Assembly: GCA_964467705.1 (NCBI GenBank)
Contig: CAYXUZ010000007.1
Span: 22,908-86,907, forward strand
Reading direction: 5' to 3'
Source: CAADGU01 sp964467705
GTDB lineage: Bacteria > Chloroflexota > Anaerolineae > Promineifilales > Promineifilaceae
DNA length: 64,000 nt
Shown here piece after piece: positions 1 through 8,265 of this stretch. A model generated the notes under the pieces. That model ran no database searches. It worked only from the letters and a program-made list of their open reading frames with translations, and was not told where the DNA came from. Position 1 is the stretch's first letter. Each line of letters begins with the position of its first letter. Both the position numbers and the translations under genes were made by a program.

Positions 1-1
1 T

Positions 2-259
2 TGCCTCATTCACTACACCGTAAAAGCAGGGGACACCCTGCTCTCCATCTCCCGCGCCTACAGTGTGCCTTTGGAAGTGCTGATGTTTGCTAATTACGGC
101 TGCTATGGCTATAACGCCCATTACGACTATGTGCCGGGCGGCCCAAATTATTATGGCTATGGTTATTTAGGCGGCTGTTACTACACCGGCTACCCGACCA
201 TTTTCGTGGGTGATCACCTGGTCATCCCGGTTAACCAGCAGAACGCCGGAATGCGATAA
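2..259 (+). CDS. LysM-domain protein, C-terminal part
   Basis: Reading frame 2 is open from the window edge and ends at a TAA at 257-259; the start lies outside the window. The translation begins with HYTVKAGDTLLSISRAYSV, a clear first half of a LysM peptidoglycan-binding repeat (Y-x-V-x-x-G-D-T-L-x-x-I), and closes with VGDHLVIP, the usual second half. Between them lies an unusual loop of about 35 residues very rich in Tyr and Gly. LysM domains bind N-acetylglucosamine polymers in the wall, so this is probably the cell-wall anchor of an exported protein whose other domains are upstream. The remaining domains cannot be judged. Confidence 0.75.
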   Translation, partial: CLIHYTVKAGDTLLSISRAYSVPLEVLMFANYGCYGYNAHYDYVPGGPNYYGYGYLGGCYYTGYPTIFVGDHLVIPVNQQNAGMR

Positions 260-758
260 ATGACCAGTAAGTAAATCTAAGTCCGAAGTCCGATGTCCGA
301 CACCAGGCTTCGGACTTCCGATTACCGCCACAGTGCTGCCAGTTTGCGATATTTGACCCACTCATAGTAGGCCATGTACAGGCTGAGGTGCAGACCGTGA
401 CGGCCGTCGCCATCCAACCACTGCCGCCTCTGTCCTACGCTGTGCCAACGGCAGTCCAACTTCACCTGCCGCACCTGGACTGTACCGTCCGCCTGAAAAA
501 TACCATCAATGATCATCAACCGTATTAAACTTAGTCTTTTTCCTTCTTAAACATTAGCTCTGTTATGTAAATGAAGTTATAATTTAATGATTCTTATCTT
601 TGATACCTCAATAATTTGTGTCATTTATTGCAATTTTTCGAAAGTGTCGTTGTCAAGATGTATCATTATTCTAAGAATGCACATTCTTTTATAGTAAGAA
701 TACTTGTCTGATCAGAATATTACCCTTTGTTTAGGTATGTCATAAAGGAGAAGCATAA
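260..758. other. Intergenic region at left edge of AT-rich island
   Basis: This stretch holds a small hairpin (arms 279-288 and 308-317, unit AAGTCCGAAG), a degraded glycosyltransferase 3' end (about 322-411) and, from about 520 on, visibly AT-rich DNA without a convincing gene. The base composition changes abruptly near 520-540. A good ribosome-binding site (AAAGGAGAA) sits just before the gene at 759. I see no clear promoter: TATAGT at 690-695 resembles a -10 box but lacks a good -35 partner. Confidence 0.5.
322..411 (-). pseudogene. Remnant of glycosyltransferase family 2 C-terminus
   Basis: On the minus strand this translates to about 29 residues ending LYMAYYEWVKYRKLAALWR-stop. The C-terminus of the intact glycosyltransferase at 6023-6865 reads LYMAHYERVKYCKLAALWK in the same orientation. 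The DNA of the two segments is also similar across roughly 80 bp. Upstream of this segment the frame no longer resembles a glycosyltransferase, so only the 3' end of a paralogue survives. The copy sits on the opposite side of the AT-rich island from the intact gene. The copies are diverged, so this is not a fresh target duplication. Confidence 0.55.
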
Positions 759-1187
759 ATGGATTCCTCAACTTTAGCAAAAGACTTAGTCGCATTTCTA
801 ATCCCGTTTATTCCATACTTGATAAAAGCCGGAGAAAAAACCTCTGAGGAAATTGGTAAAAGGTTAGGGGTTCAGTCTTGGGAACGTGCAAAAAAAATCT
901 GGGAATTGATGTATCCCAAAATTAAGTCCAGTCAAAGCGCCAACGATTCTTTAACAGAGATAATTAACAATCCTGGCGACTCGGATGCAGAAGCTTCTTT
1001 GAGGTTCCAGTTCAAAAAACTAATGCAAGCGAACCGTGAGTTAGCTAAACAAGTCGAGGACATAATCATAAACATTCCCAGTAGTGAGAAAGACAACCTA
1101 ATTCATGGTAATCGCAATATAGTAGTGGGAAATGATATATCAAATAGCATCTTAATATCAGGTGACAAAAACGTAATAGGAAAGTAA
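759..1187 (+). CDS. Small Bell/effector-like protein with C-terminal amyloid-type motif
   Basis: 142 residues, start set by AAAGGAGAA 7-8 bases upstream. The N-terminus is a hydrophobic helix (LVAFLIPFIPYLIKAG, residues 11-26) followed by a charged amphipathic helical region (EEIGKRLG, WERAKKIWELM). The C-terminus, about 118-140, is a short Asn/Gly/Ile-rich beta-type repeat that aligns without gaps to residues 43-65 of the NB-ARC protein encoded next. In described bacterial NLR pairs, Bell-domain proteins have a HeLo-like membrane-targeting N-terminus and a C-terminal amyloid signalling motif matching the adjacent NLR. That pattern fits here, so a pore-forming or membrane-active effector is inferred. 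An effector-associated adaptor is the alternative. AT-rich, unlike most of the window. Confidence 0.65.
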   Translation: MDSSTLAKDLVAFLIPFIPYLIKAGEKTSEEIGKRLGVQSWERAKKIWELMYPKIKSSQSANDSLTEIINNPGDSDAEASLRFQFKKLMQANRELAKQVEDIIINIPSSEKDNLIHGNRNIVVGNDISNSILISGDKNVIGK

Positions 1188-1407
1188 TTGGGTTTGGCGA
1201 TTTGTATAAGGTGTTCCAATTTAGTTGGCAATGGTGAGTAGAGCCAGGCACGGGGCAAATGGCTCGAGTTGTTCAAGTCTGATGCCTGTGTTTGGTGCGG
1301 CTCTTAAACTTAGTTGAAATGCACGCTTTGTTAAATCATTTGGCACCCGGAAAATAAATAGCGTCAAAATTGAGTGGTAAAAAATGCTCTGGTTGTGGAG
1401 TTGTTCC

Positions 1408-4400
1408 ATGCTTGAGGAAGATCATCTGAGCGAATTCTTACCGTCTATTAATGATGACTCTTTGGAGGAAAATACTATTCATCTACCAAACCGTGACTCA
1501 GTATCGCATGATCGTACTGTCACAATTGCCTCTCCTTCATCGGGCCACATCATAATTACAGGTGATGATAATAAAGTTGTCATCAATCCTGGCAACCTTT
1601 CTGAAAGGAAAAGCCCATTTCAAGCAAGACCTTCCCAAGTTCATTATGTACATCGCCAGAGAATATCAACATCAATCAAATCAAGGCTATTGGAACCAGA
1701 TAGCGGGTCGCCAGGATACCTGGAGACTACAGTTATCCATGGTTTTGGGGGTGTGGGAAAAACCAGTGTTATGAGAGCTTTAGCTCATGACCTGGAAGTC
1801 CGTAATAAATTTTCTGACGGAATTTTGTGGCATGAACTAGGCCAAGAACCAGATTTGCTTGCCTTATTACGAGGTTGGCTCTATGCACTAGGCGATATTC
1901 AGTACCAATCCACAACTGTTCAAGCAGCATCTATCCGTTTAAGTGAGTTGTTGTACGAGAAGAAAACCCTCTTGATACTGGATAATGCGTGGCAATATGA
2001 ACATGTAGAACCATTTCAAATAGGAGGTAGTAAATGTCATCTTGTCATAACAACTCGATTTGAAAAAATTGCAGAGCGTATAGGTGCAACTGCGATATGT
2101 GTTGATCCTATGAATATGTCTGAGTCTCTTAAACTTATGGCACATTGGACTGGAGAGATAGCAAATAAGGACAAATCAACAGCTATAGAATTGGCAAAGA
2201 GATTCGGATATCTACCATTGGCGTTGGAATTGATAGGGCCATTAGTTAAAAAGGGAGGAGGTTGGTCTGAATTTGCAAGGTACTTGGAGGAAAAAAATGT
2301 AAGGCTGCCTGATGTCAGCAATCATCAATTCTCAGAGATTGAAGAAAAAGTTAAAATATCAATTGAACTAAGTGTAAATGAACTAACAAAAGAAGAACAA
2401 GATTGCTATTTACAATTAGTTGTGTTTCCAAAAGGTGTACCATTTTCTGCTAAAGCAGCCGCTAATTTGTGGAACGAGAATAAGGTCAAAACCTTAAGTC
2501 TCCTTGAGAATTTTGCAAGTTGGAATCTCTTGTCAAAACAGGAGATTAGCTCTAGTCCTCATTACTTCCTTCATGATCTTCTTTATAGTTATGCAATTGA
2601 TAGATTAGGTAAAGAACAACTTATAGATTTGCATACTCGCCTATTAAAAAGCTATAAGGTTTCTATCGATAATAAGCCCTGGCATGAATTAAAAAAAGAG
2701 GATCACTATATTTATGACTTTCTCGTTTGGCACCTTGAACAGGCAGGGCAATTTGACGAAATTCACAACCTTCTTTGTGAACAGACAAGCGAAGGCTGGA
2801 ATGGTTGGTACCAATCACGAGAGCAGCTAGGTCAAATTGGAGGATACTTAAACGATGTTTCACGTGCTTGGCAACTGGCAGAAGACTCATACGCAAAAAC
2901 AAAAGACCCTGTTTTCATAGGCTATCAAATCCGTTATGCCTTAATTATTACATCACTCAATAGCCTTGCGAAGAAAATCCCTCCCAATTTGCTACTCGCT
3001 TTAATTGAGTCGGGTTATTGGCCCGTAGGGCAAGGGATTGCTTATGCACGCCAAGTTCCAAATAGAGAGCAAAAATCAAGAGCTTTACTTAACTTGGCTG
3101 TTAATTTAGGACAGTCTGGTAATTCTGAAAAAGCGGTTAGGTTGGTCAAAGAAATTGAAGTTGAAAAGTACCTTGCTGAAGCGATAGTAAAAATTGTTCC
3201 GTACCTAAAAATAAACAGTAATCAAGTTGCAGAGTTAGTTTCAATAGTCAAAGATATTAAATTTGAAGAATATCAAAGCAAAGCAATAGTAGAGATCGCG
3301 CCGTTTTTGTCTGGTGATCTTTTGAGCAAAGTTTACAAATTGGCAGTTGTTATCAAAATCAAGAAATACCGACTTGAAGCTCTCACTGCTCTGGCTCCTT
3401 TGCTTGATGAAGCACTAGAGCAAGCCTTAGAGATATTAAATGAGATTGACGATAATCCACGAGACCAAATTAAAGTATTACTGAGTTTAGCTTCTTGCAT
3501 AAAAGAAAAATCATCCCAGAAATTATTACTAAGTTATGCACTAGAGATCATCGATAAAGTTAATAGTGAGTTAGAACAAGCCTATATTATACGGCTTGCA
3601 GCTCCTGGATTTATTGAGTTTGATACCGACCTTTCACAACAGCTTGTTAACAGGGCTATAAAGCTTGTGGATATTCGAGTTCGGAACGATTTGCTTACTG
3701 ATCTGGCTATGTATTTGCCAGAAGTTTTTTTACACCAGCTGATTGAGATTGATCACACTAGCAAATCTGTACAAAAAAAAACAAAGTTACAAGAGAGTTT
3801 GACATTCGACTACGAATACGAAAGGTGGCGTATTTTTGCCATTGCACGACTAGGAAATGGTCAAAAAGCTCTAAACTTAGCCCAAAAAATAAAAGAAAGA
3901 AATCAACGACTTCACACAAAAACTCTAATAGAATTAGCCCCATTTTTGCCCACTGAGCTTAAAGAAAAAGTCCAACTAGCAACGTTTGGTATAGTACGAA
4001 GCATCGATTCCAGGTATTTCCGGGCAACTACTTTGGCAGAGTTAGCCTCTCAAATGAGGACTTCCTATAAGAGGCGTGTTATGCAAGCTGCCTTTGAAAC
4101 AGCTAAGGGAATTAATGACTATGACATTCAGTTAAAAGCGCTCTTTGAATTACTTTCACATTGTACTTCAGAATCAAACGATCTGTTAGATTTGGGCCAG
4201 GATATAGTTAAGCAGACTCGTTTAATTATCCAAGAAATAAAAGATGGGCAAATCAGAGGAGAGGCACTAGATGACATAGTTTCTTGGTTGATTAAATATG
4301 GGCATCATCAAGAAGCGTTATCAATCGTTCGTTCAATTAATGACTATGAGTATCAGAAGGATACATTACTATGTTACGCTGAACAACTATTGAATTTCGG

Positions 4401-5934
4401 TAATCCCAAAGCGGCTTTGGCAGCTTTGGGCAAAATCAGTTGGAAGGACCTTGATAGAGAATTTGTTGTTGACTGGAAAACATTGATATTAGAGTGTGAG
4501 CTTTCAAATAAATTCACAATCTACATGAATCCAACTGAGGGCGATCAAGCGTCGAAAACACAACCAGTTACCTATGCAACATCGGATTCACTAACTGACC
4601 TGGCATTCCGATTGGTCAAAATAGATCATCCGCGAGAGGCTTTGTTGGTCGCCTTAGCGATGGAAGACACTGAAAGAAAAATTCGTACTTTAGTAGATTT
4701 GCTCCAACTTATTCCAATTGAAGTAAGAAAGGATGCATTAGTAGTTATATGGCATCAAGTAAATACCTTAAAAGGTAAAGGAAGATTGTTTCCTAACTTA
4801 CCAGAGACTTTAAGAAGAGAGGCACAATCTGCTGTTTGGGAAAAGACAAAAAAAATCGAAAACTCTCAGCTAAAAGCAAAGCAAATGGAGGAAATCGCAG
4901 ACTCATTGCCATTGTCTGAGCAGGAAAAAGCCTTTACTGAGGTATGGAATGTAATACGTACAATTGATCCTGGTTGGACTCGGGCGAATAAATTAGTAGA
5001 CATTGCGGCAAGGTTCCAACCTGGAAAACAGAAATCAATTCTTGCTGAGGCGATAAAGGTAGCCGATGGAATTGAGGATGATTGGGCAAGAGCAGAAACA
5101 CTAGCACAAATAGCTATCCCTATAGCAAAACTAGGATATGCTAACCTAGCTGTTGAAGTGGCTACGAAAATAGTTGGTGAGTGGGCGCTATGGACGCAAG
5201 TACAAGCCTTAATTGATTTAGTTCCACATTTGTCACATCCGGTGCGGGATAACGTATTATTAACGATCCTTATGAAAGTTGAGAAGGTAAGAGTAGAAGG
5301 ACATATAGCTTCGACAATATCCCATTTGGCCTCTTACTTACATGGAGAGTCATTAGAGAAGGCATTAAAAATCGTTCTCGAACTCGATTTTGAGCGACAT
5401 CAGTCGCGGGCTATTATTGAGCTAGCTCCATATTGCTCATCTCAGGAGCAATATAACGAGCTTCTGGCAGTAGTTTTTCAGATGAAGGATGAGTATCATA
5501 AAGCTGCTACTTTAAGCTCATTATGTCGATTTGTATCCAAAACATCACAAACTACTATTCTGAGTGTAGTTAAAGATATGACCATGGTTTCTAATCAAGA
5601 AATTGTGTTAGCATCGATATGTGAGTACTTATATGAAGAAAATATTGCAGAAGCACTAAAGATTATCCAAAAGATTACAGATGAGGAAAATAGATTTCCG
5701 GCCTTGAGTGCAATGGCTAACAGACTGAACAAATTTTCACGAGAACAGTTAAGTCATTTGTGGGTACAGCAGGAACCTTTCACTGAAATACTGCATGTTT
5801 TGGCTAGTCGTACTCGACATCACTTCTTAAAAGACTTAGTTGCCCTTACGCCTGTTCTTAAGACTCTTGGTGGTGAAGTAATTTTTATTGAGGTAACACG
5901 GACTATACAAAATATGGGTCGTTGGTGGCCTTAG
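1408..5934 (+). CDS. NB-ARC STAND (NLR-like) protein with long helical-repeat arm
   Basis: I prefer the start at 1408 (GTGGAG 7 bases upstream) over 1384. Residue numbers below count from 1384. Residues 43-65 hold a beta-type motif matching the C-terminus of the protein encoded at 759. The NB-ARC ATPase follows: Walker A GFGGVGKTS (120-128), Walker B TLLILD (195-200), CHLVITTR (218-225), GYLPLA (275-280), then a winged-helix region with HDLLYSYA as the MHD-like site. From about 545 to 1490 come roughly twenty two-helix repeats of 33-37 residues with an RAxxLAxxLA-type core. No N-terminal nuclease, TIR or protease domain is visible. Inference: a sensor oligomerises on ligand binding and templates the small partner, probably in phage defence or programmed death. 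The gene is AT-rich and contains no ACGGCCGT. Confidence 0.8.
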   Translation: MLEEDHLSEFLPSINDDSLEENTIHLPNRDSVSHDRTVTIASPSSGHIIITGDDNKVVINPGNLSERKSPFQARPSQVHYVHRQRISTSIKSRLLEPDSGSPGYLETTVIHGFGGVGKTSVMRALAHDLEVRNKFSDGILWHELGQEPDLLALLRGWLYALGDIQYQSTTVQAASIRLSELLYEKKTLLILDNAWQYEHVEPFQIGGSKCHLVITTRFEKIAERIGATAICVDPMNMSESLKLMAHWTGEIANKDKSTAIELAKRFGYLPLALELIGPLVKKGGGWSEFARYLEEKNVRLPDVSNHQFSEIEEKVKISIELSVNELTKEEQDCYLQLVVFPKGVPFSAKAAANLWNENKVKTLSLLENFASWNLLSKQEISSSPHYFLHDLLYSYAIDRLGKEQLIDLHTRLLKSYKVSIDNKPWHELKKEDHYIYDFLVWHLEQAGQFDEIHNLLCEQTSEGWNGWYQSREQLGQIGGYLNDVSRAWQLAEDSYAKTKDPVFIGYQIRYALIITSLNSLAKKIPPNLLLALIESGYWPVGQGIAYARQVPNREQKSRALLNLAVNLGQSGNSEKAVRLVKEIEVEKYLAEAIVKIVPYLKINSNQVAELVSIVKDIKFEEYQSKAIVEIAPFLSGDLLSKVYKLAVVIKIKKYRLEALTALAPLLDEALEQALEILNEIDDNPRDQIKVLLSLASCIKEKSSQKLLLSYALEIIDKVNSELEQAYIIRLAAPGFIEFDTDLSQQLVNRAIKLVDIRVRNDLLTDLAMYLPEVFLHQLIEIDHTSKSVQKKTKLQESLTFDYEYERWRIFAIARLGNGQKALNLAQKIKERNQRLHTKTLIELAPFLPTELKEKVQLATFGIVRSIDSRYFRATTLAELASQMRTSYKRRVMQAAFETAKGINDYDIQLKALFELLSHCTSESNDLLDLGQDIVKQTRLIIQEIKDGQIRGEALDDIVSWLIKYGHHQEALSIVRSINDYEYQKDTLLCYAEQLLNFGNPKAALAALGKISWKDLDREFVVDWKTLILECELSNKFTIYMNPTEGDQASKTQPVTYATSDSLTDLAFRLVKIDHPREALLVALAMEDTERKIRTLVDLLQLIPIEVRKDALVVIWHQVNTLKGKGRLFPNLPETLRREAQSAVWEKTKKIENSQLKAKQMEEIADSLPLSEQEKAFTEVWNVIRTIDPGWTRANKLVDIAARFQPGKQKSILAEAIKVADGIEDDWARAETLAQIAIPIAKLGYANLAVEVATKIVGEWALWTQVQALIDLVPHLSHPVRDNVLLTILMKVEKVRVEGHIASTISHLASYLHGESLEKALKIVLELDFERHQSRAIIELAPYCSSQEQYNELLAVVFQMKDEYHKAATLSSLCRFVSKTSQTTILSVVKDMTMVSNQEIVLASICEYLYEENIAEALKIIQKITDEENRFPALSAMANRLNKFSREQLSHLWVQQEPFTEILHVLASRTRHHFLKDLVALTPVLKTLGGEVIFIEVTRTIQNMGRWWP

Positions 5935-6022
5935 CATTGCATAAGATTTTCCGAGTTTACGCCAATTGCACCTTTGGTAAGAAGTCGGAACAGATTTGCG
6001 CAACGCATAGCTATACTTAGGA

Positions 6023-6865
6023 TTAGCTTTTCAATTTACCCTCTTCTTGCTTCCATAATGCGGCTAGTTTGCAATACTTGACCCGCTCGTAATGTGCCAT
6101 ATATAGGCTGAGGCGCAGACCGTGTAAGCCATCCCGGTAGCCGTGCAGCGTCACATAACGCCAATAAAATTGGCGGAGCGGCTGCAAAATGTAGTTGTGT
6201 GGTTTGGGGCGGATGCCATCAGCTTTGAGGATGGAAGCATCATAGCTGGTATACGCCTGCTGTTTGGCCTGGAAGTGGGCCAGGTCGCGGTAGTTGTGGT
6301 GGATGAGCGAGTTTTGCAGATAGCCGATCTCCCCCTCCACAACGGCAATTTCATGCACGGGGCGCTCGTAATGGACACGGCCGTGACGAAACAACCGCAA
6401 CTGATAATCAGGATACCAGCCCGCCCCCCGCGTCAGTTTGCCAAAAATGTAATTGCGTCGGGGCACATACCAGCCACACTCGGTACGAGTGTCCATCACC
6501 TGCCGAATTTCGGCGGCCAATTCCGGCGTCCCCCGTTCATCCGCGTCCACAAAAAAGAGCCAGTCCGTGCTGATGATTGCCAGCGCCGCATTGCGCTGTT
6601 GGGCATAATTTTCAAACTTTGATTGGTGGATTTCGGCCCCCGCTGCCTGCGCCAGAGTCACCGTCTCATCCTGGCTGAACGAGTCAAACACCACCACCCG
6701 ATCTGCCCAAGTGAGGCTTTCAATGCACGGCTGAATATGGGGTTCTTCGTTGAAGGTGAGGATGACGGCCGTTAATTGAGGAGATTGAAGAGCATGTCCT
6801 GCGCGTGTCGAAGGGGTAGAGATTGGGAGATTAGGAGACTGAGAGATTGAAGTTTCACCTGACAC
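6023..6865 (-). CDS. Glycosyltransferase family 2, LPS/WaaE-like
   Basis: 280 residues. The GT-A fold starts at about residue 31 (LTAVILTFNEEPHI) and includes the nucleotide-sugar binding FFVDADER motif. The C-terminal GYRDGLHGLRLSLYMAHY segment is typical of inner-core LPS glucosyltransferase-like enzymes. It probably transfers a sugar to a cell-surface glycan at the inner membrane. The first 28 or so residues (SISQSPNLPIST and so on) are not family-like: they are translated from GAGATTG-type tandem repeats, so the gene either starts inside a repeat element or uses an unrecognised later start. Its C-terminal sequence is echoed by the remnant at 322-411. The next glycosyltransferase lies 40 bp upstream on the same strand. 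Confidence 0.8.
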   Translation of the reverse strand: MSGETSISQSPNLPISTPSTRAGHALQSPQLTAVILTFNEEPHIQPCIESLTWADRVVVFDSFSQDETVTLAQAAGAEIHQSKFENYAQQRNAALAIISTDWLFFVDADERGTPELAAEIRQVMDTRTECGWYVPRRNYIFGKLTRGAGWYPDYQLRLFRHGRVHYERPVHEIAVVEGEIGYLQNSLIHHNYRDLAHFQAKQQAYTSYDASILKADGIRPKPHNYILQPLRQFYWRYVTLHGYRDGLHGLRLSLYMAHYERVKYCKLAALWKQEEGKLKS

Positions 6866-6906
6866 CTAAACACCTGATCACCTAAACACTCAAACACCAA
6901 AACACT
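6857..6906. repeat. Tandem CACCTAAA units between glycosyltransferases
   Basis: The 40 bp gap and the adjoining gene start consist of imperfect repeats of CACCTAAA/AACACC. Next to them, at 6813-6851, GAGATTG-type units run into the coding start of the downstream gene. Confidence 0.6.
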
Positions 6907-7867
6907 ATTTCCCGCCCGCCACTTGCAGCCCCGCCGCTTGCCCTTCCACCGGTTTAAGGCCGTTTTGCCAGATGCAGACGATCTCTTCGTAGGCGCATTT
7001 GAGTTCAGGGTCGGTGGTGTGGGCAGCTTTGCGGCGCATCCCGCGAATGACCAGTTGGCGGGCGATGGCCAGTTTGACACGGCCGTGATGCTGTTCATAC
7101 AACTGCGCCCGGCTGCGCCACAGATTCACCAGCGAACGCGCCGGCACCTGCCGCGTACTTTCGCCGCTATAATGCACAATCTCGGCGGTGGGCACAGCAT
7201 AAATTTTCCAGCCGGCCGACTGCACCCGCCAGCTCCAATCTATCTCTTCGCAGTACATATGGTAGGATTCGTCGAATCCTTTGGTGGCGTCCGCTACTTC
7301 GGCACGCACCAACATGGTCGCGCCCAATGGGTGATCAATGGCAAACGGTTTGCCATTGTGTTGAAAGCGAGAACGGCGGTAACGGCCGTTCAGGCGTGTT
7401 TCATACAAACGAGACGGCAATGGATACAGGTCGAACAACAACTGTCGCAAGCCGGGGAAGGTAAAGGCGCTGTGCTGGAAACGGCCGTCGCCATATACCA
7501 ATCGCGCCCCCGCCATGCCCCCATCCGGCCGTTCATCCAGGCAGCGCACCAACTCTTTTAACGCGCCTGGATTTAACACTGTGTCAGGATTTAGCAGGAA
7601 GTAATAACGGGGTTGGCTGGCCGCCGATGCCCGCATCCCCTGGTTATTGGCCGCGCCAAAACCGGGATTATGCTCATTTGCCAGCAAATGAATTTGGGGA
7701 AAGAGATCACCTAAGAGGGCCACCGTGCCATCGGTCGAGGCGTTGTCTACCACCCATACCTCACCTGATAGGCCAGACCGCTTAAACTCGGCGAAGACGG
7801 AACGTAAACATTTGATCAAATAATCGCGCACGTTCCAACTGACGATTATGACGGCTACATCCACCAT
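6905..7867 (-). CDS. Glycosyltransferase family 2, rhamnosyltransferase-like
   Basis: 320 residues. The N-terminus VAVIIVSWNVRDYLIKCL and VVDNASTDGT are the classical GT2 nucleotide-binding motifs. LLNPDTVLN supplies the DxD-like metal site, and YHMYCEEIDWSWRV is the acceptor/catalytic-base region seen in WbbL-type rhamnosyltransferases. It probably builds surface polysaccharide in the cytoplasm at the membrane face. It lies just upstream of the other GT2 gene and is likely co-transcribed with it. The gene contains several ACGGCCGT octamers, unlike the island to its right on the minus strand. The acceptor and sugar cannot be told from sequence. Confidence 0.85.
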   Translation of the reverse strand: MVDVAVIIVSWNVRDYLIKCLRSVFAEFKRSGLSGEVWVVDNASTDGTVALLGDLFPQIHLLANEHNPGFGAANNQGMRASAASQPRYYFLLNPDTVLNPGALKELVRCLDERPDGGMAGARLVYGDGRFQHSAFTFPGLRQLLFDLYPLPSRLYETRLNGRYRRSRFQHNGKPFAIDHPLGATMLVRAEVADATKGFDESYHMYCEEIDWSWRVQSAGWKIYAVPTAEIVHYSGESTRQVPARSLVNLWRSRAQLYEQHHGRVKLAIARQLVIRGMRRKAAHTTDPELKCAYEEIVCIWQNGLKPVEGQAAGLQVAGGK

Positions 7868-8265
7868 ATGTTGTGCTAAATTCCTACACCCGGTTCAGAC
7901 ATACCGGTCACCGCTCATGCTGGCGGAGACCAAAAAATAGTTTAGCCTGTCCCTATGCTACCGCCAAAGAAAAACAGGCTGGCTTAAGGCAAGGCTCATA
8001 TCCTCCTTACGTGCTTCACATCTGGCGTGATGCGTGAACCGTGATGCGTGACCAAAGCCCTCTCACGCATTACGGGTTTGAATGAGAAACCCCCTCATTT
8101 TCCCCGCCAAATTCTTCCGCAAACTGTTCCTGACAGCTTTTGGCAGAAAAGCAAAGTTATAGTCCGGGTTATTGAGATTGGGCACACCAACCCAATCTCT
8201 CATTTTGTAACGCGAGATTGGTTCAATCTCCAAAGATTGAACCAATCTGGATAAGGAAATGACTG
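7868..8265. other. Divergent intergenic region with stacked hairpins
   Basis: This about 400 bp gap separates a minus-strand glycosyltransferase from the plus-strand mevalonate genes, so it should hold promoters for both, though I see no convincing boxes. It contains two direct copies of CGTGATGCGTGA (8026-8037 and 8040-8051) with a matching TCACGCAT at 8063, a hairpin at 8174-8199 and a perfect 15 bp stem at 8215-8248. The last hairpin is immediately upstream of the GTG start. Confidence 0.5.
8215..8248. repeat. Perfect 15-bp stem hairpin before mvaA
   Basis: AGATTGGTTCAATCT (8215-8229) and AGATTGAACCAATCT (8234-8248) are exact reverse complements with a CCAA loop. The stem ends 4 bases before the AAGGA that serves the GTG start, so in the transcript it could influence translation. 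A related element (CCAATCTCCCAGATTGAACC) is at about 21157-21176. Confidence 0.7.

Noticed and set aside
1188..1407. Integron attC-like or small RNA sequence between the island genes
   Set aside because: TTAAACTTAGTTGAAATGC and GTTAAATC look suggestive, but no paired R sites or stable fold could be drawn.
6813..6906. CRISPR array in the tandem GAGATTG and CACCTAAA units
   Set aside because: Units are 7-8 bases, contiguous and without spacers.
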